Assembly: GCF_009469605.1 (NCBI RefSeq)
Contig: NZ_SSXU01000016.1
Span: 1-64,000, forward strand
Origin: Zoogloea sp. 1C4
Lineage (GTDB): Bacteria > Pseudomonadota > Gammaproteobacteria > Burkholderiales > Rhodocyclaceae
Length of the DNA stretch: 64,000 bases
Direction of reading: 5' to 3'
Every line of letters starts with the position of its first letter. Within the stretch, counting starts at the first letter, position 1. The notes under the pieces were generated by a model, which saw nothing but the letters and a program-made list of their open reading frames with translations, was not told the DNA's origin and made no database searches. The position numbers were made by a program, and so were the translations under genes. Positions 35,088-44,143 of the stretch are shown here, piece by piece.

Positions 35088-37508
35088 ATGAAGGGCGAGA
35101 TCGTACGGGATGGTCTAATCACCGAAGCGGACACCTGCCGGGTGCTCGTCACGCCCCGCTTGATGGAGGCCGGCTGGGGAAGCGCGCCCCATGCCATCGG
35201 CGAGCAGCGCAGCTTCACCAACGGCCGCATCATCGTCGCGGGGGGAAAGGTTCGGCGCGGCAAGCTGAAAAGGGCTGACTACCTGCTGTATTACCGCCGG
35301 GACTATCCCTTGGCCGTGGTCGAGGCCAAGGAAAGCAATGTGCCGGCGGAGGCCGGCGTACAGCAGGCGCGTGAGTACGCCGAGATTCTCGGGCTGAAGT
35401 TCGCCTATGCCACCAACGGCCCGCGCATCATCGAGATTGACTACACCGCTGGCACCGAGCGTGAGGTCGATCGCTACCCCACACCCGATGAGCTCTTTGC
35501 CCGTTTGACCGCGGTGCAGTTGCTCCCACCGGACGCGGCTGCCCACCTGCTGGAGCCTTTCAACCTTGTTTCCGGCAAGGTGCCGCGCTACTACCAGCAG
35601 ATTGCGATCCACCGCGTGATCGAGGCGATCCTCCGCGGTCAGACGCGCATCCTCGCCACCCTGGCTACCGGCACCGGCAAGACCTGTGTGGCCTTCCAGA
35701 TCTGCTGGAAGCTCTGGAGCAGCCGCTGGAACCGCGCAGGCGAGTACCGTCGCCCGAAGATTCTGTTTCTTGCCGATCGCAACATCCTGGTCGATGACCC
35801 GATGGCCAAAATGTTCGCGCCCTTCGGCGATGCACGCCACAAGATCGCCGGCGGCGACACGAGCCAGGGCCGGGACATGTACTTCGGCATCTATCAGGCA
35901 CTCTCCACCGCTGGGGCCGAGGTGTTCCGCCAGTACCGCCCGGATTTTTTCGACCTGATCATCATTGACGAATGTCATCGCGGCTCCAGTCGCGACGAGA
36001 GCGCCTGGCGTGCAGTGCTGGATTACTTCGAGCCTGCGGTGCAGTTCGGGATGACCGCCACGCCACTGCGCGAGGAATCCCGCGACAGCTACGCGTATTT
36101 CGGCAACCCGGTCTACACCTACAGCCTGCGCCAGGGAATCGAGGACGGTTTTCTTGCTCCTTATCGCGTGCATCGGGTCATCACCACCGTGGACGCCGCC
36201 GGCTGGCGCCCCAGCAAGAACGAACTGGATCGCTATGGCCGGCCCGTGCCCGACGAGGAATATCAGACCAAGGATTTCGAACGCGTCGTTGCCCTGCGCT
36301 CCCGTACGCGTGCCATGGCCCGGCATCTCACCGACCTGCTCAAGGGCACCGACCGTTTTGCCAAGACGCTCGTGTTCTGTGTGGATCAGGAGCATGCGGC
36401 CGAGATGCGGCAGGAACTCCTCAATCTGAACAGTGATCTTGTCAGGCAGTACCCCGATTACGTCTGCCGCGTCACCGCCGATGAGGGCGCAATCGGCCTC
36501 ACCCACCTGTCGAACTTTCAGGACGTGGACAAGCCGACGCCCGTCATCCTCACCACATCCCAGCTGCTGACCACGGGCGTGGACGCCGAGATGGTCAAGA
36601 ATGTGGTGCTGGCCAGGGTGGTGGGCTCCCGCTCCGAGTTCAAGCAGATCGTCGGTCGCGGCACCCGGCTGAAGGTCGATTACGGCAAGGAGTACTTCAA
36701 CATCATCGACTTCACCGGCACGGCCACGCGTCACTTTGCCGACCCTGATTTCGATGGCGAGCCGGCCCGGATCGAAGAAGTTACCGTCGACGAGGCCGGC
36801 GATCCGGTGGGGGAGTCCGAGACGCTGCATGAAGCCGAGGTGCCAGTTGATGATCTGCCAGTCGAATACGGGCTTACCGAGGAGCAGTTCGGGCCGGACG
36901 CTGGTCTGCCAATCAACCAGCCTCCGCCCGAACCGCGCAAGTTCTACGTCGATGGCGGAGAGGTGGAGGTGATCGGCCACCTCATCTACGACCTCGACTC
37001 CGACGGCAAGAAGCTGCAGGTGGTGAAGTACACCGAGTATTCCGGCCGTTCCGTTCGCACCCTCTATCCCACCCGCGAGGCGCTGCAAACCGCCTGGGCC
37101 AACCCCGACACCCGCGCCGAGGTGCTGCGCGAACTCACCCGGCGGGGCATCAGCTTTGAAGAGCTGGCGGCCAACAGCGAACTACCGGATGCCGACCCCC
37201 TCGACCTGCTTTGCCATCTGGCCTGGAACGCGCCGCTGCTTACCCGGCGGCAGCGCGCAGACAGTGCGAGGCGGCAGGCCCGGGAGTTGTTCGCCCAATA
37301 CGGCGACACCGCCCGCGAAATCCTCACGCTGCTGCTCGACCGCTACATCGAGCGCGGCATCCTGCAGTTCAATGTGCTGTCCGAGCTGCTGAAGGTGAAG
37401 CCCTTCGACCGCTACGGAAATCCCACTGAAATCGCCACCCGCCACTTTGGCGGCGTGCGCGGCATGAAGGACGCCGTCGTCCGGCTCCAGCACGCGCTCT
37501 ACCAATAA
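35088..37508 (+). CDS. hsdR: Type I restriction enzyme, R (translocase/endonuclease) subunit
   Basis: 806 aa, EcoEI-like HsdR. A PDDEXK nuclease lies near residues 55-90 (RADYLLYYRRDYPLAVVEAKE gives D...ExK). A superfamily 2 helicase follows: LATGTGKT (Walker A), IIIDECH (DEAH-like box), FGMTATP (motif III) and QIVGRGTRL (motif VI). The C-terminal ~150 residues are the helical region that docks on HsdM. It cleaves unmodified DNA after ATP-driven translocation. It starts 41 bp after boxR, and its codon and base composition are a little less GC-rich than the catabolic genes. It is the first gene of the four-gene hsd operon. Confidence 0.93.
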   Translation: MKGEIVRDGLITEADTCRVLVTPRLMEAGWGSAPHAIGEQRSFTNGRIIVAGGKVRRGKLKRADYLLYYRRDYPLAVVEAKESNVPAEAGVQQAREYAEILGLKFAYATNGPRIIEIDYTAGTEREVDRYPTPDELFARLTAVQLLPPDAAAHLLEPFNLVSGKVPRYYQQIAIHRVIEAILRGQTRILATLATGTGKTCVAFQICWKLWSSRWNRAGEYRRPKILFLADRNILVDDPMAKMFAPFGDARHKIAGGDTSQGRDMYFGIYQALSTAGAEVFRQYRPDFFDLIIIDECHRGSSRDESAWRAVLDYFEPAVQFGMTATPLREESRDSYAYFGNPVYTYSLRQGIEDGFLAPYRVHRVITTVDAAGWRPSKNELDRYGRPVPDEEYQTKDFERVVALRSRTRAMARHLTDLLKGTDRFAKTLVFCVDQEHAAEMRQELLNLNSDLVRQYPDYVCRVTADEGAIGLTHLSNFQDVDKPTPVILTTSQLLTTGVDAEMVKNVVLARVVGSRSEFKQIVGRGTRLKVDYGKEYFNIIDFTGTATRHFADPDFDGEPARIEEVTVDEAGDPVGESETLHEAEVPVDDLPVEYGLTEEQFGPDAGLPINQPPPEPRKFYVDGGEVEVIGHLIYDLDSDGKKLQVVKYTEYSGRSVRTLYPTREALQTAWANPDTRAEVLRELTRRGISFEELAANSELPDADPLDLLCHLAWNAPLLTRRQRADSARRQARELFAQYGDTAREILTLLLDRYIERGILQFNVLSELLKVKPFDRYGNPTEIATRHFGGVRGMKDAVVRLQHALYQ

Positions 37509-37523
37509 CGAGAATTCACCCCA

Positions 37524-39359
37524 ATGGTCAGAAATACCGCCGCCACGCCCGGCGAAAAGAAGGCCCGTGCGCCCCGCAAGGCCCGCACGCCGCTCACCAC
37601 CCGCGAAAACCTCTCGGCTCTGATCGGCACCGCTCGCAAGATCCTGCGCAAGGACAAGGGGCTCAACGGCGACGTGGATCGCCTGCCGCTGCTCACCTGG
37701 GTGATGTTCCTCAAGTTTCTCGACGACCTTGAGATCGCTCACGCAGAAGAAGCCGAACTCGATGGCAAGCGCTACCAGCCCATCATCGAATCCCCTTACC
37801 GCTGGCGCGACTGGGCGGCCCGTGACGATGGCATCAGCGGCGACGAACTGCTGGCCTTCATTGGCCAGGAGACCACCCGGCGTGCGGACGGCAGCACCGG
37901 CAAGGGCCTGTTTGCCTACCTCCGCGGGCTCGCTGGCGAGGGCGAGAAGGGCAGCCAGCGCGAAGTCATCGCCAACGTGTTCAAGGGCGTGCAGAACCGC
38001 ATGGTCAGCGGCTATCTGCTGCGCGACATCATCAACAAGATCAACGCCATCCATTTCTCGGCCAGCGAGGAAATCCACACCCTCTCGCATCTGTATGAAT
38101 CCATGCTGCGCGAGATGCGCGACGCGGCTGGCGACGCGGGCGAGTTCTACACCCCGCGTCCGGTGGTGCGCTTCATGGTGCAGGTGACCGATCCGCGGCT
38201 GGGGGAAACTGTGCTCGATCCGGCCTGCGGCACCGGCGGCTTTCTGGTCGAGGCCTACGACCACATCGCCCGACAGGTGAACTCACCCGATTTGCGCCGC
38301 ACCCTGCAGCACGACACCCTGTATGGCCAGGAGGCCAAGCCGCTGCCCTACATGCTGGCGCAGATGAACCTCCTGTTGCACGGGCTGGAGGCGCCGCAGA
38401 TCGCCTACGGCAACACGCTCGAGCGCCGCATCAACGAGATCGGCCACAGCGAGCGGGTGGATGTCATTCTCACCAATCCGCCCTTCGGCGGAGAGGAAGA
38501 AGTCGGCATCAAGGCCAACTTCCCGGCCTCCATGCAGACAGCTGAAACCGCGCTCCTCTTCCTGCAGTACATCATGCGCAAGCTGCGGGTAGCCGGCGCC
38601 CCGGTGCCCGGCGGCAAGCCAGCCCTCCGCGGCGGTCGCGCTGCCGTGGTCGTGCCCAACGGCACGCTGTTTGGCGATGGCGTGTGCGCCGTCATCAAGG
38701 AGGAGATGCTCAAGGAGTTCAGGCTCCACACCATCGTGCGCCTGCCGCAAGGGGTCTTCGCCCCCTACACCGACATCCCGGCCAACCTGCTGTTCTTCGA
38801 GCGTGGCGGCCCGACCGACACCGTCTGGTATTACGAGCTGCCGCTGCCCGAGGGCCGCAAGAAGTACAGCAAGACCGCGCCGCTGCAGTTCGACGAGTTT
38901 GCCCCGGCCCTGGCCTGGTGGAGCGCCCGTGAAGAAGGCCCCCACGCCTGGAAGGTGGATTTTGCCGCCCGCCGCGCTGCGGCCCTTGAAGCCGCCACTC
39001 CGCACTGGAATCACGCGAGCGCCGAGCGCGCCGCCGCCATGGCGCTGAGTAAGGCCATCCGCGAATCCGAGGGCGCGCTGGCGGCTGCCGGCACCAAAGA
39101 CAAGGCAAAGCTCCAGCTGCGGCTGCGTGACCTCAAGGCCACGCAGCAAGCCCACGACTCGGCCGCCAAGGCTGCGCAGGCCCAGGGCGACGCGCTGTAC
39201 TGGCCCATCTACAACCTCGACATCAAGAACCCCAACGCCAAGGCGGGGCTGGAGCACGCGGATCCCAGGGATCTGATCGCCTCGATGCGCAGCCACGAGG
39301 CCGAGGTGATGCGGCTTCTGGGCGAGATCGAGGCCCTGGTTGCCGAGGTGCAGGCATGA
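37524..39359 (+). CDS. hsdM: Type I restriction-modification system, M (DNA methyltransferase) subunit
   Basis: 611 aa N6-adenine methyltransferase. The helical HsdM N-terminal domain (NLSALIGTARKILRKDKGLNGDVDRLPLLTWVMFLKFLD) is followed by the catalytic domain with AdoMet motif I DPACGTGGF and catalytic motif IV NPPF. A coiled segment (about 485-560) and a C-terminal tail follow. It works with HsdS to methylate the target site. Its stop overlaps the next start (ATGA). Confidence 0.94.
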   Translation: MVRNTAATPGEKKARAPRKARTPLTTRENLSALIGTARKILRKDKGLNGDVDRLPLLTWVMFLKFLDDLEIAHAEEAELDGKRYQPIIESPYRWRDWAARDDGISGDELLAFIGQETTRRADGSTGKGLFAYLRGLAGEGEKGSQREVIANVFKGVQNRMVSGYLLRDIINKINAIHFSASEEIHTLSHLYESMLREMRDAAGDAGEFYTPRPVVRFMVQVTDPRLGETVLDPACGTGGFLVEAYDHIARQVNSPDLRRTLQHDTLYGQEAKPLPYMLAQMNLLLHGLEAPQIAYGNTLERRINEIGHSERVDVILTNPPFGGEEEVGIKANFPASMQTAETALLFLQYIMRKLRVAGAPVPGGKPALRGGRAAVVVPNGTLFGDGVCAVIKEEMLKEFRLHTIVRLPQGVFAPYTDIPANLLFFERGGPTDTVWYYELPLPEGRKKYSKTAPLQFDEFAPALAWWSAREEGPHAWKVDFAARRAAALEAATPHWNHASAERAAAMALSKAIRESEGALAAAGTKDKAKLQLRLRDLKATQQAHDSAAKAAQAQGDALYWPIYNLDIKNPNAKAGLEHADPRDLIASMRSHEAEVMRLLGEIEALVAEVQA

Positions 39360-40513
39360 CCGCGCCCGGCACCCCTGCCATCCTGGATCAGGCCGACTAC
39401 GCAGCCGTCCACGGCGGCATCGTCGCGCTGCTCGAGGCCGCCCGCCGCGCCGCGGCACGCAGTGTCAATGCCCTGATGACCGCCTCTTACTGGGAGATCG
39501 GCCGGCGCATCGTCGAGTTCGAGCAGGGCGGGCAGGCGCGGGCCGAATACGGCGACGCCCTCATCCAGCGCCTGGCCGCCGACCTCACCCGAGCCTTTGG
39601 CCGCGGGTTTGGCGCACGCAACCTGGCGCAGATGCGCGCCTTCTACCTCGCCTGGCCCGCTGACCGGATTGTGCAGACGCTGTCTGCACAATCCGCGGCT
39701 TCGACGGCCATCGCCGACGCGCTGTCCCGCAAGTCGATCGATCTGTCCTTGCTGGCGCAGATGTTCCCCTTGCCCTGGTCGGCCTACGTGCGCCTGCTCT
39801 CGGTACGCAACCTCCAGGCCCGCGCCTTTTATGAGACTGAAGCCCTGCGCGGCGGCTGGTCGGTGCGCCAGCTCGACCGGCAGGTGAGCAGCCAGTTCTA
39901 CGAGCGCACCGCCCTGTCGCACAACAAGGCCGCGATGCTGCGCCAGGGCGAGGCGGCCCTGCCGGATGACGGCATCACCCCCGAGCAAGCCATCAAGGAC
40001 CCCTTCATCCTGGAGTTTCTCAACCTCAAGGATGAATACTCCGAAGCCGAACTCGAGGACGCACTCATCCAGCACCTGGCCGACTTTCTGCTCGAGCTGG
40101 GTGACGACTTTGCGTTTGTGGGCCGCCAGCGCCGCCTGAGGCTGGACGACGCATGGTTTCGGGTCGACCTGCTGTTCTTCCACCGTCGCCTCAAGTGTCT
40201 GCTCGTCATCGACCTCAAGGTCGGCAGGTTTGGCTATGCCGACGCCGGCCAGATGCACCTGTACCTCAACTATGCCCGCGAGCACTGGATGAAGCCCGGC
40301 GAGAACCCGCCCGTGGGCCTGATCCTGTGCGCCGAAAAAGGCGCGGCCGAGGCCCACTACGCGCTGGAAGGCCTGCCCAACAAGGTGCTGGCCGCCGAAT
40401 ACCAGACCGTGCTGCCCGATGAGAAGCTGCTGGCCGACGAACTGGACAAGACCCGGCGCGAGCTGGAGGCACGACGGATCGGGCGCGGTGATGCCGGGGA
40501 GGGCGCGGAATGA
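39356..40513 (+). CDS. YhcG/DUF1016-type PDDEXK nuclease inside the hsd operon
   Basis: 385 aa. The N-terminal DUF1016 helical domain (SYWEIGRRIVEFEQGG, YGDALIQRLAADLTRAFGRGFGARNLAQMRAFYLAW) precedes a PDDEXK nuclease core (FRVDLLFFHRRLKCLLVIDLKVGRFGYADAGQMHLYLNY; Asp and Asp-x-Lys). The family is often found in defence loci and in some type I systems. It overlaps hsdM and hsdS by four bases on both sides, so all three are translated together. Its role is unknown: an accessory nuclease or regulator of the restriction system is plausible. Confidence 0.88.
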   Translation: MTAPGTPAILDQADYAAVHGGIVALLEAARRAAARSVNALMTASYWEIGRRIVEFEQGGQARAEYGDALIQRLAADLTRAFGRGFGARNLAQMRAFYLAWPADRIVQTLSAQSAASTAIADALSRKSIDLSLLAQMFPLPWSAYVRLLSVRNLQARAFYETEALRGGWSVRQLDRQVSSQFYERTALSHNKAAMLRQGEAALPDDGITPEQAIKDPFILEFLNLKDEYSEAELEDALIQHLADFLLELGDDFAFVGRQRRLRLDDAWFRVDLLFFHRRLKCLLVIDLKVGRFGYADAGQMHLYLNYAREHWMKPGENPPVGLILCAEKGAAEAHYALEGLPNKVLAAEYQTVLPDEKLLADELDKTRRELEARRIGRGDAGEGAE

Positions 40514-41673
40514 AGGCGTGGCCGAAAGTTGCGTTGGGTGAGTTGCTTCGACGTGCCGACGAGTTGGCCGTCGTCGACCCGGCGACTGAGTATCATGAAG
40601 TGACGGTTAAGCTATGGGGCAAGGGTGTTGTCAGCCGGGGTAAGGTGCTTGGCAGTGACGTTACATCGGTGCGTAGGGTTGTCCGGCGTGATCAATTGAT
40701 ATTGTCGAAGATCGACGCACGTAATGGCGCGATCGGCTTGGTGCCGCCCGAGCTTGACGGAGCGATCGTCAGTAACGATTTCCCGTCCTTTGAGCTTCGT
40801 GATCCTCGGCGCTGTGATGCGGCATTCATGGGTTGGCTTGTCCGCTCGGCTCCCTTTGCAGAACTATGCAAGGCGGCGAGCGAGGGCACTACAAACCGAG
40901 TTCGCATAAAGGAGGGGCGCTTCCTAGATCAGCATTTAGCGCTGCCACCACTGGCCGAACAACACGCCCTCGTCGCCCGTCTCGATGCCCTCGCCGCAAA
41001 GACCCGACAGGTCGAGGTGCATCTGGATGCGGTCGAGCGCGATGCAGAGCACCTGCTGGCCCTGCGTTTCCGCGATGCCATTGCCGACGCGCCTTTGCGG
41101 CCGATGGCAGAAGTGGCTCCGTTAATACGACGGGAGCAATCCATTGAGCCTGATGGCTGCTATCCGGAGTTGGGTATCCGTTCATTCGGTAAAGGCTCCT
41201 TCCACAAACAGCCGCTGTCTGGTGGTGAGGTTGGCACGAAGCGTTTGTATCGGATAGAGCCGGGTGATCTGGTGTTTTCCAATGTGTTTGCTTGGGAAGG
41301 TGCTATTGCCATTGCCCAGCCTGAAGACACTGGCCGTTATGGCTCTCATCGCTTCATCACCTGCAAGGTGGATCCTGAACTTACAACGGCCGCCTTTTTA
41401 CGCTATTACTTCTTGACGACCGGGGGCATGCTGAAAATCGGGGAGGCATCGCCGGGTGGAGCTGGCCGCAATCGGACGTTGGGCCTGAATAAGCTGATGG
41501 CGATCGAAGTACCGACGCCACCGCTCTCCACCCAGCAAGCCTTCGACCGTCTGCAGGCAGAAGTCGTTGCCCTCAAGGCCAGACACGCCGCCATCCGCGA
41601 AGCCAACGCCGCGCTGCTGCCCGCGACGCTGGAGCGGGTGTTCGGCGCCGATGCCACCGGGCCGGCCCAATGA
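40510..41673 (+). CDS. hsdS: Type I restriction-modification system, S (specificity) subunit
   Basis: 387 aa with two target-recognition domains. The first (residues ~1-135) and second (~195-330) are each followed by a helical spacer: PPLAEQHALVARLDALAAKTRQVEVHLDAVERDAEHLL and PPLSTQQAFDRLQAEVVALKARHAAIREANAALL. The recognition domains are visibly less GC-rich than the surrounding genes, as expected for a part that evolves by exchange. The recognition sequence cannot be deduced by eye. Last gene of the operon; an array of phased palindromes follows. Confidence 0.92.
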   Translation: MKAWPKVALGELLRRADELAVVDPATEYHEVTVKLWGKGVVSRGKVLGSDVTSVRRVVRRDQLILSKIDARNGAIGLVPPELDGAIVSNDFPSFELRDPRRCDAAFMGWLVRSAPFAELCKAASEGTTNRVRIKEGRFLDQHLALPPLAEQHALVARLDALAAKTRQVEVHLDAVERDAEHLLALRFRDAIADAPLRPMAEVAPLIRREQSIEPDGCYPELGIRSFGKGSFHKQPLSGGEVGTKRLYRIEPGDLVFSNVFAWEGAIAIAQPEDTGRYGSHRFITCKVDPELTTAAFLRYYFLTTGGMLKIGEASPGGAGRNRTLGLNKLMAIEVPTPPLSTQQAFDRLQAEVVALKARHAAIREANAALLPATLERVFGADATGPAQ

Positions 41674-42210
41674 GCAGCAGCGCCTGCTGCGGCTGAATCA
41701 TCTCCGTCCTTGCCCCCCGGGAAGGGGCGTGGATGATCCGGGGTGCCACCCGCTTGGTCGGCCCGCGCGAGGTCTTTCAATCCAGTCGCGCCTGCCTGCT
41801 GATGCTGCGTTGTCGGGCTACGCTCCGCCGATCCGGTCTGCAGGCGCGGCAGCGGGATTCGACGGGATGACAACCCCTCTCTCATGCCCCGATGGCCAAT
41901 CGCTGCGGCGCCTTTGCGTTTTCTGCGCTCTGGCGGGCAATCCGCCTGCCGCCAGGTGGATTGGTGGGGCGCATCAAGGGTTTGGCCTGTCAGATTGACA
42001 GTTTGCGGGCGCAGATTGGCAATCGCAGGGCTCGATTGGCAATCTCAGGGCGAAATTGGCAATCACAGCCTGAGATTGGCAATCGCCGCCGACAGAATCG
42101 AATGTTCACGCCGCCGATTGCCAATCGCGGCGTGAAATTGCCAATCTGAGACCTGCGATTGGCAATTTCACCCGGCGCATCCCGAATGGCGCCGGGTAAT
42201 TGAGGCTGGA
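41674..42210. other. Intergenic region after hsdS with no supported gene
   Basis: Short open frames here (for example 41892-42149) encode low-complexity repeats of the palindrome array and have no ribosome-binding site. The left half has a GC-rich inverted repeat (CCCCGGGAAGGGGC region) and isolated degenerate palindromes such as GATGGCCAATC (41889). The right half is the 20-bp-phased array listed separately. Confidence 0.7.
41993..42167. repeat. Array of 20-bp-phased GATTGSCAATC palindromes
   Basis: Seven clear 11-bp palindromes of the type RATTGSCAAT(C/T) start at 42014, 42034, 42054, 42074, 42116, 42136 and 42157. A degenerate unit is at 41993, and the slot near 42094 is degenerate too. 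The spacing is exactly 20 bp for the first four; small slips occur later. The 9-bp spacers differ but are often purine-rich (CAGGGC). The unit is too short and too palindromic for CRISPR. Two helical turns per unit would place a protein on one DNA face. It lies between the restriction operon and the phenylpropanoid cluster. Confidence 0.85.
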
Positions 42211-44019
42211 TCAGAACGCCTCGTCCGGCAGCCCCAGCAGCAGGCTGTTGTCCGATTCCACGGTGATCCGCAGGCCGGCGCTCTTGGGGAGGATGTGGCC
42301 CATGTAGAACTGGGCGGAGGCGAGCTTCTCCCGGTAGAACGGATCGCTGCTGCCGGTGGCGAGGGCGTCGTGGGCCACCTTGGCGGCCTTCGCCATCAGC
42401 CAGCCGCCGATCACCGTGCCGGCCAGCTTGAGGAAGGGCTCGGCCACCACCAGTGCGGCGGCGGGGGCGGCGCCCATGCGGGCGATGAGCACGTCGCTGG
42501 CGGCCAGCAGGTCGTCGAGGCCGGCGGCGAGGCGGGTGGCAATGTCGGCGAGGAGGGGGTCGCCCGCGCCAGCGAGGGTGCGCTGGTCGGCGCGCATGTC
42601 GGCCAGCAACATGGCGAGCACGGCGCCGCCGTCACGGGCGAGCTTGCGGCCGGCGAGGTCCGCCGCCTGGATCGCGGTGGTGCCTTCGTAGATCGGGGTG
42701 ATGCGGGCGTCGCGCATGTATTGCGAGATGCCGGTCTCTTCCACAAAACCCATGCCGCCGAAAACCTGGATCGCCAGGGAGGTGAGCTCCACCGCGCTCT
42801 CGGTGCTCCAGCCCTTCAGCACGGGGGTGAGCAGCTCGACGCGGCGATGGGCGGCGGCGCGGGCCTCGGCGTCGTCCGACTGATGGGCGATGTCCTGCAA
42901 CGCCGCCACGCTGTAGGCCAGCGCGCGGATCGCCTCGGTGTGGGCGCGCTGGGTCATCAGCATTCGGCGCACGTCCGGGTGGCGGACGATGGCGACCGGC
43001 TTGCCGCCCTTTTGCGTTACGTCCGTGCCCTGCACCCGCTCCTTCGCGTATTCCGACGCCAGCTGCCAGGCGCGCTGGGCAACGCCCAGGCCTTCGGTGC
43101 CCACCGAGAGCCGCGCCGAATTCATCATCACGAACATGATCTCCAGCCCGCGGCCCAGCTCGCCGATCAGGTAGCCGGTCGAGCCGCCGTGGTCGCCGTG
43201 GACCAGCGTGGTGGTGGGGCTGCCGTGCACGCCCAGCTTGTGCTCGATGGACGTGCAATACACGTCGTTGTGTTCGCCCGGCTTGCCGTCGGCATCGAGG
43301 ATGAACTTGGGCACGATGAACAGCGACAGGCCCTTGACGCCCGGCGGGGCGTCCGGCGTGCGGGCCAGCACCAGATGCACGATGTTGGCGGCCATGTCGT
43401 GGTCGCCATAGGTGATGAAGATCTTCTGGCCGCTGATGCGGTAGCTGCCGTCGGCTTGCGGCACCGCGCGGCAAGCGATGGCGGCGAGATCCGAGCCGGC
43501 CTGGGGCTCGGTGATGTTCATGGTGCCCGTCCATTCACCGGAGACGAGCTTCGGCAGCCAGGTGGCTTTCATCGCGTCCGAGCCGGCGATCAGCAGCGCC
43601 TCGATGGCGCCGTGGGTGAGCGTGACCACATGCGAGAACGACAGGTTGGCTGACTTCCACATCTCGCTCACCGCCACCGCCAGGAGGCGCGGCAGGCCCT
43701 GGCCGTCGAACTCGGGCGGGCAGGGCAGGGCCATCCAGCCGCCTTCGGCGAAGTGCCGGTAGGCATCGGCAAAGCCGGTGGCGGTGCGCACCTCGCCCTT
43801 GCCGTCGGCAACCGCCAGCCAGCGGGCGCCTTCCCGGTCGCCCACCGGGTTGAGGGGCGACAGGATGTCGCCGGCAAAGCGGCCGGCTTCTTCCAGCACC
43901 GCGTCGATCAGCCCTGCGTCGCAGTCGGCGTAGGCCGGCAGGGCGCAGATCGGGGTGCTGCCGACCAGTTCATGAATGACGAAGCGCATGTCGCGCAGGG
44001 GGGCTTGGTAATTGTTCAT
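42211..44019 (-). CDS. Acyl-CoA dehydrogenase, long (~600 aa) DmdC/FadE-like type
   Basis: 602 aa, longer than classical acyl-CoA dehydrogenases because of a C-terminal helical domain, as in 3-methylmercaptopropionyl-CoA and aryl-propionyl-CoA dehydrogenase relatives. Visible are NITEPQAGSDLAAI, ISGQKIFITYGDHDM, FGGMGFVEETGISQYMRDARITPIYEGTTAIQ with the catalytic Glu, and the C-terminal extension. The ATG at 44019 is preceded by GGAGGAGAC directly. It diverges from livJ2 over 124 bp. With the ligase, hydratase, SDR and thiolase across the divergent promoter, it could oxidise phenylpropionyl-CoA-like thioesters. Substrate is inferred. Confidence 0.88.
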   Translation of the reverse strand: MNNYQAPLRDMRFVIHELVGSTPICALPAYADCDAGLIDAVLEEAGRFAGDILSPLNPVGDREGARWLAVADGKGEVRTATGFADAYRHFAEGGWMALPCPPEFDGQGLPRLLAVAVSEMWKSANLSFSHVVTLTHGAIEALLIAGSDAMKATWLPKLVSGEWTGTMNITEPQAGSDLAAIACRAVPQADGSYRISGQKIFITYGDHDMAANIVHLVLARTPDAPPGVKGLSLFIVPKFILDADGKPGEHNDVYCTSIEHKLGVHGSPTTTLVHGDHGGSTGYLIGELGRGLEIMFVMMNSARLSVGTEGLGVAQRAWQLASEYAKERVQGTDVTQKGGKPVAIVRHPDVRRMLMTQRAHTEAIRALAYSVAALQDIAHQSDDAEARAAAHRRVELLTPVLKGWSTESAVELTSLAIQVFGGMGFVEETGISQYMRDARITPIYEGTTAIQAADLAGRKLARDGGAVLAMLLADMRADQRTLAGAGDPLLADIATRLAAGLDDLLAASDVLIARMGAAPAAALVVAEPFLKLAGTVIGGWLMAKAAKVAHDALATGSSDPFYREKLASAQFYMGHILPKSAGLRITVESDNSLLLGLPDEAF

Positions 44020-44066
44020 GTCTCCTCCGAATATCACATACGATCTCTTGCAATCCGTGAGTATTG

Positions 44067-44082
44067 TAAAGTATATTTTGTT
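44067..44082. promoter_or_regulatory. Shared promoter motif in the acyl-CoA dehydrogenase / livJ2 divergent region
   Basis: TAAAGTATATTTTGTT differs from the motif at 30304-30318 upstream of importer 2 by one inserted T. Both stand in AT-rich DNA after a TTGCAA. This may be a common operator or promoter core for the transporter genes and the phenylpropanoid cluster. The divergent region is 44020-44143. Confidence 0.45.
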
Positions 44083-44143
44083 CGCGGTTCAAAATCTCAT
44101 ATCTGATACAAGAAACGGGATCAAATCCCACGGAGGAGACACC

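Noticed and set aside
35088-41673. Restriction operon as part of a prophage or integrative element
   Set aside because: No integrase, tRNA or attachment repeats were seen at either side; only position and composition hint at transfer.
41892-42149. 85-codon plus-strand frame with IGNR-type repeats
   Set aside because: It is the phased palindrome array read as protein; the DNA palindromes are conserved in both orientations, which is not expected for coding sequence.
41993-42167. CRISPR array
   Set aside because: Units are 11 bp palindromes with 9-bp spacers, far shorter than CRISPR repeats and spacers, and no cas genes are nearby.
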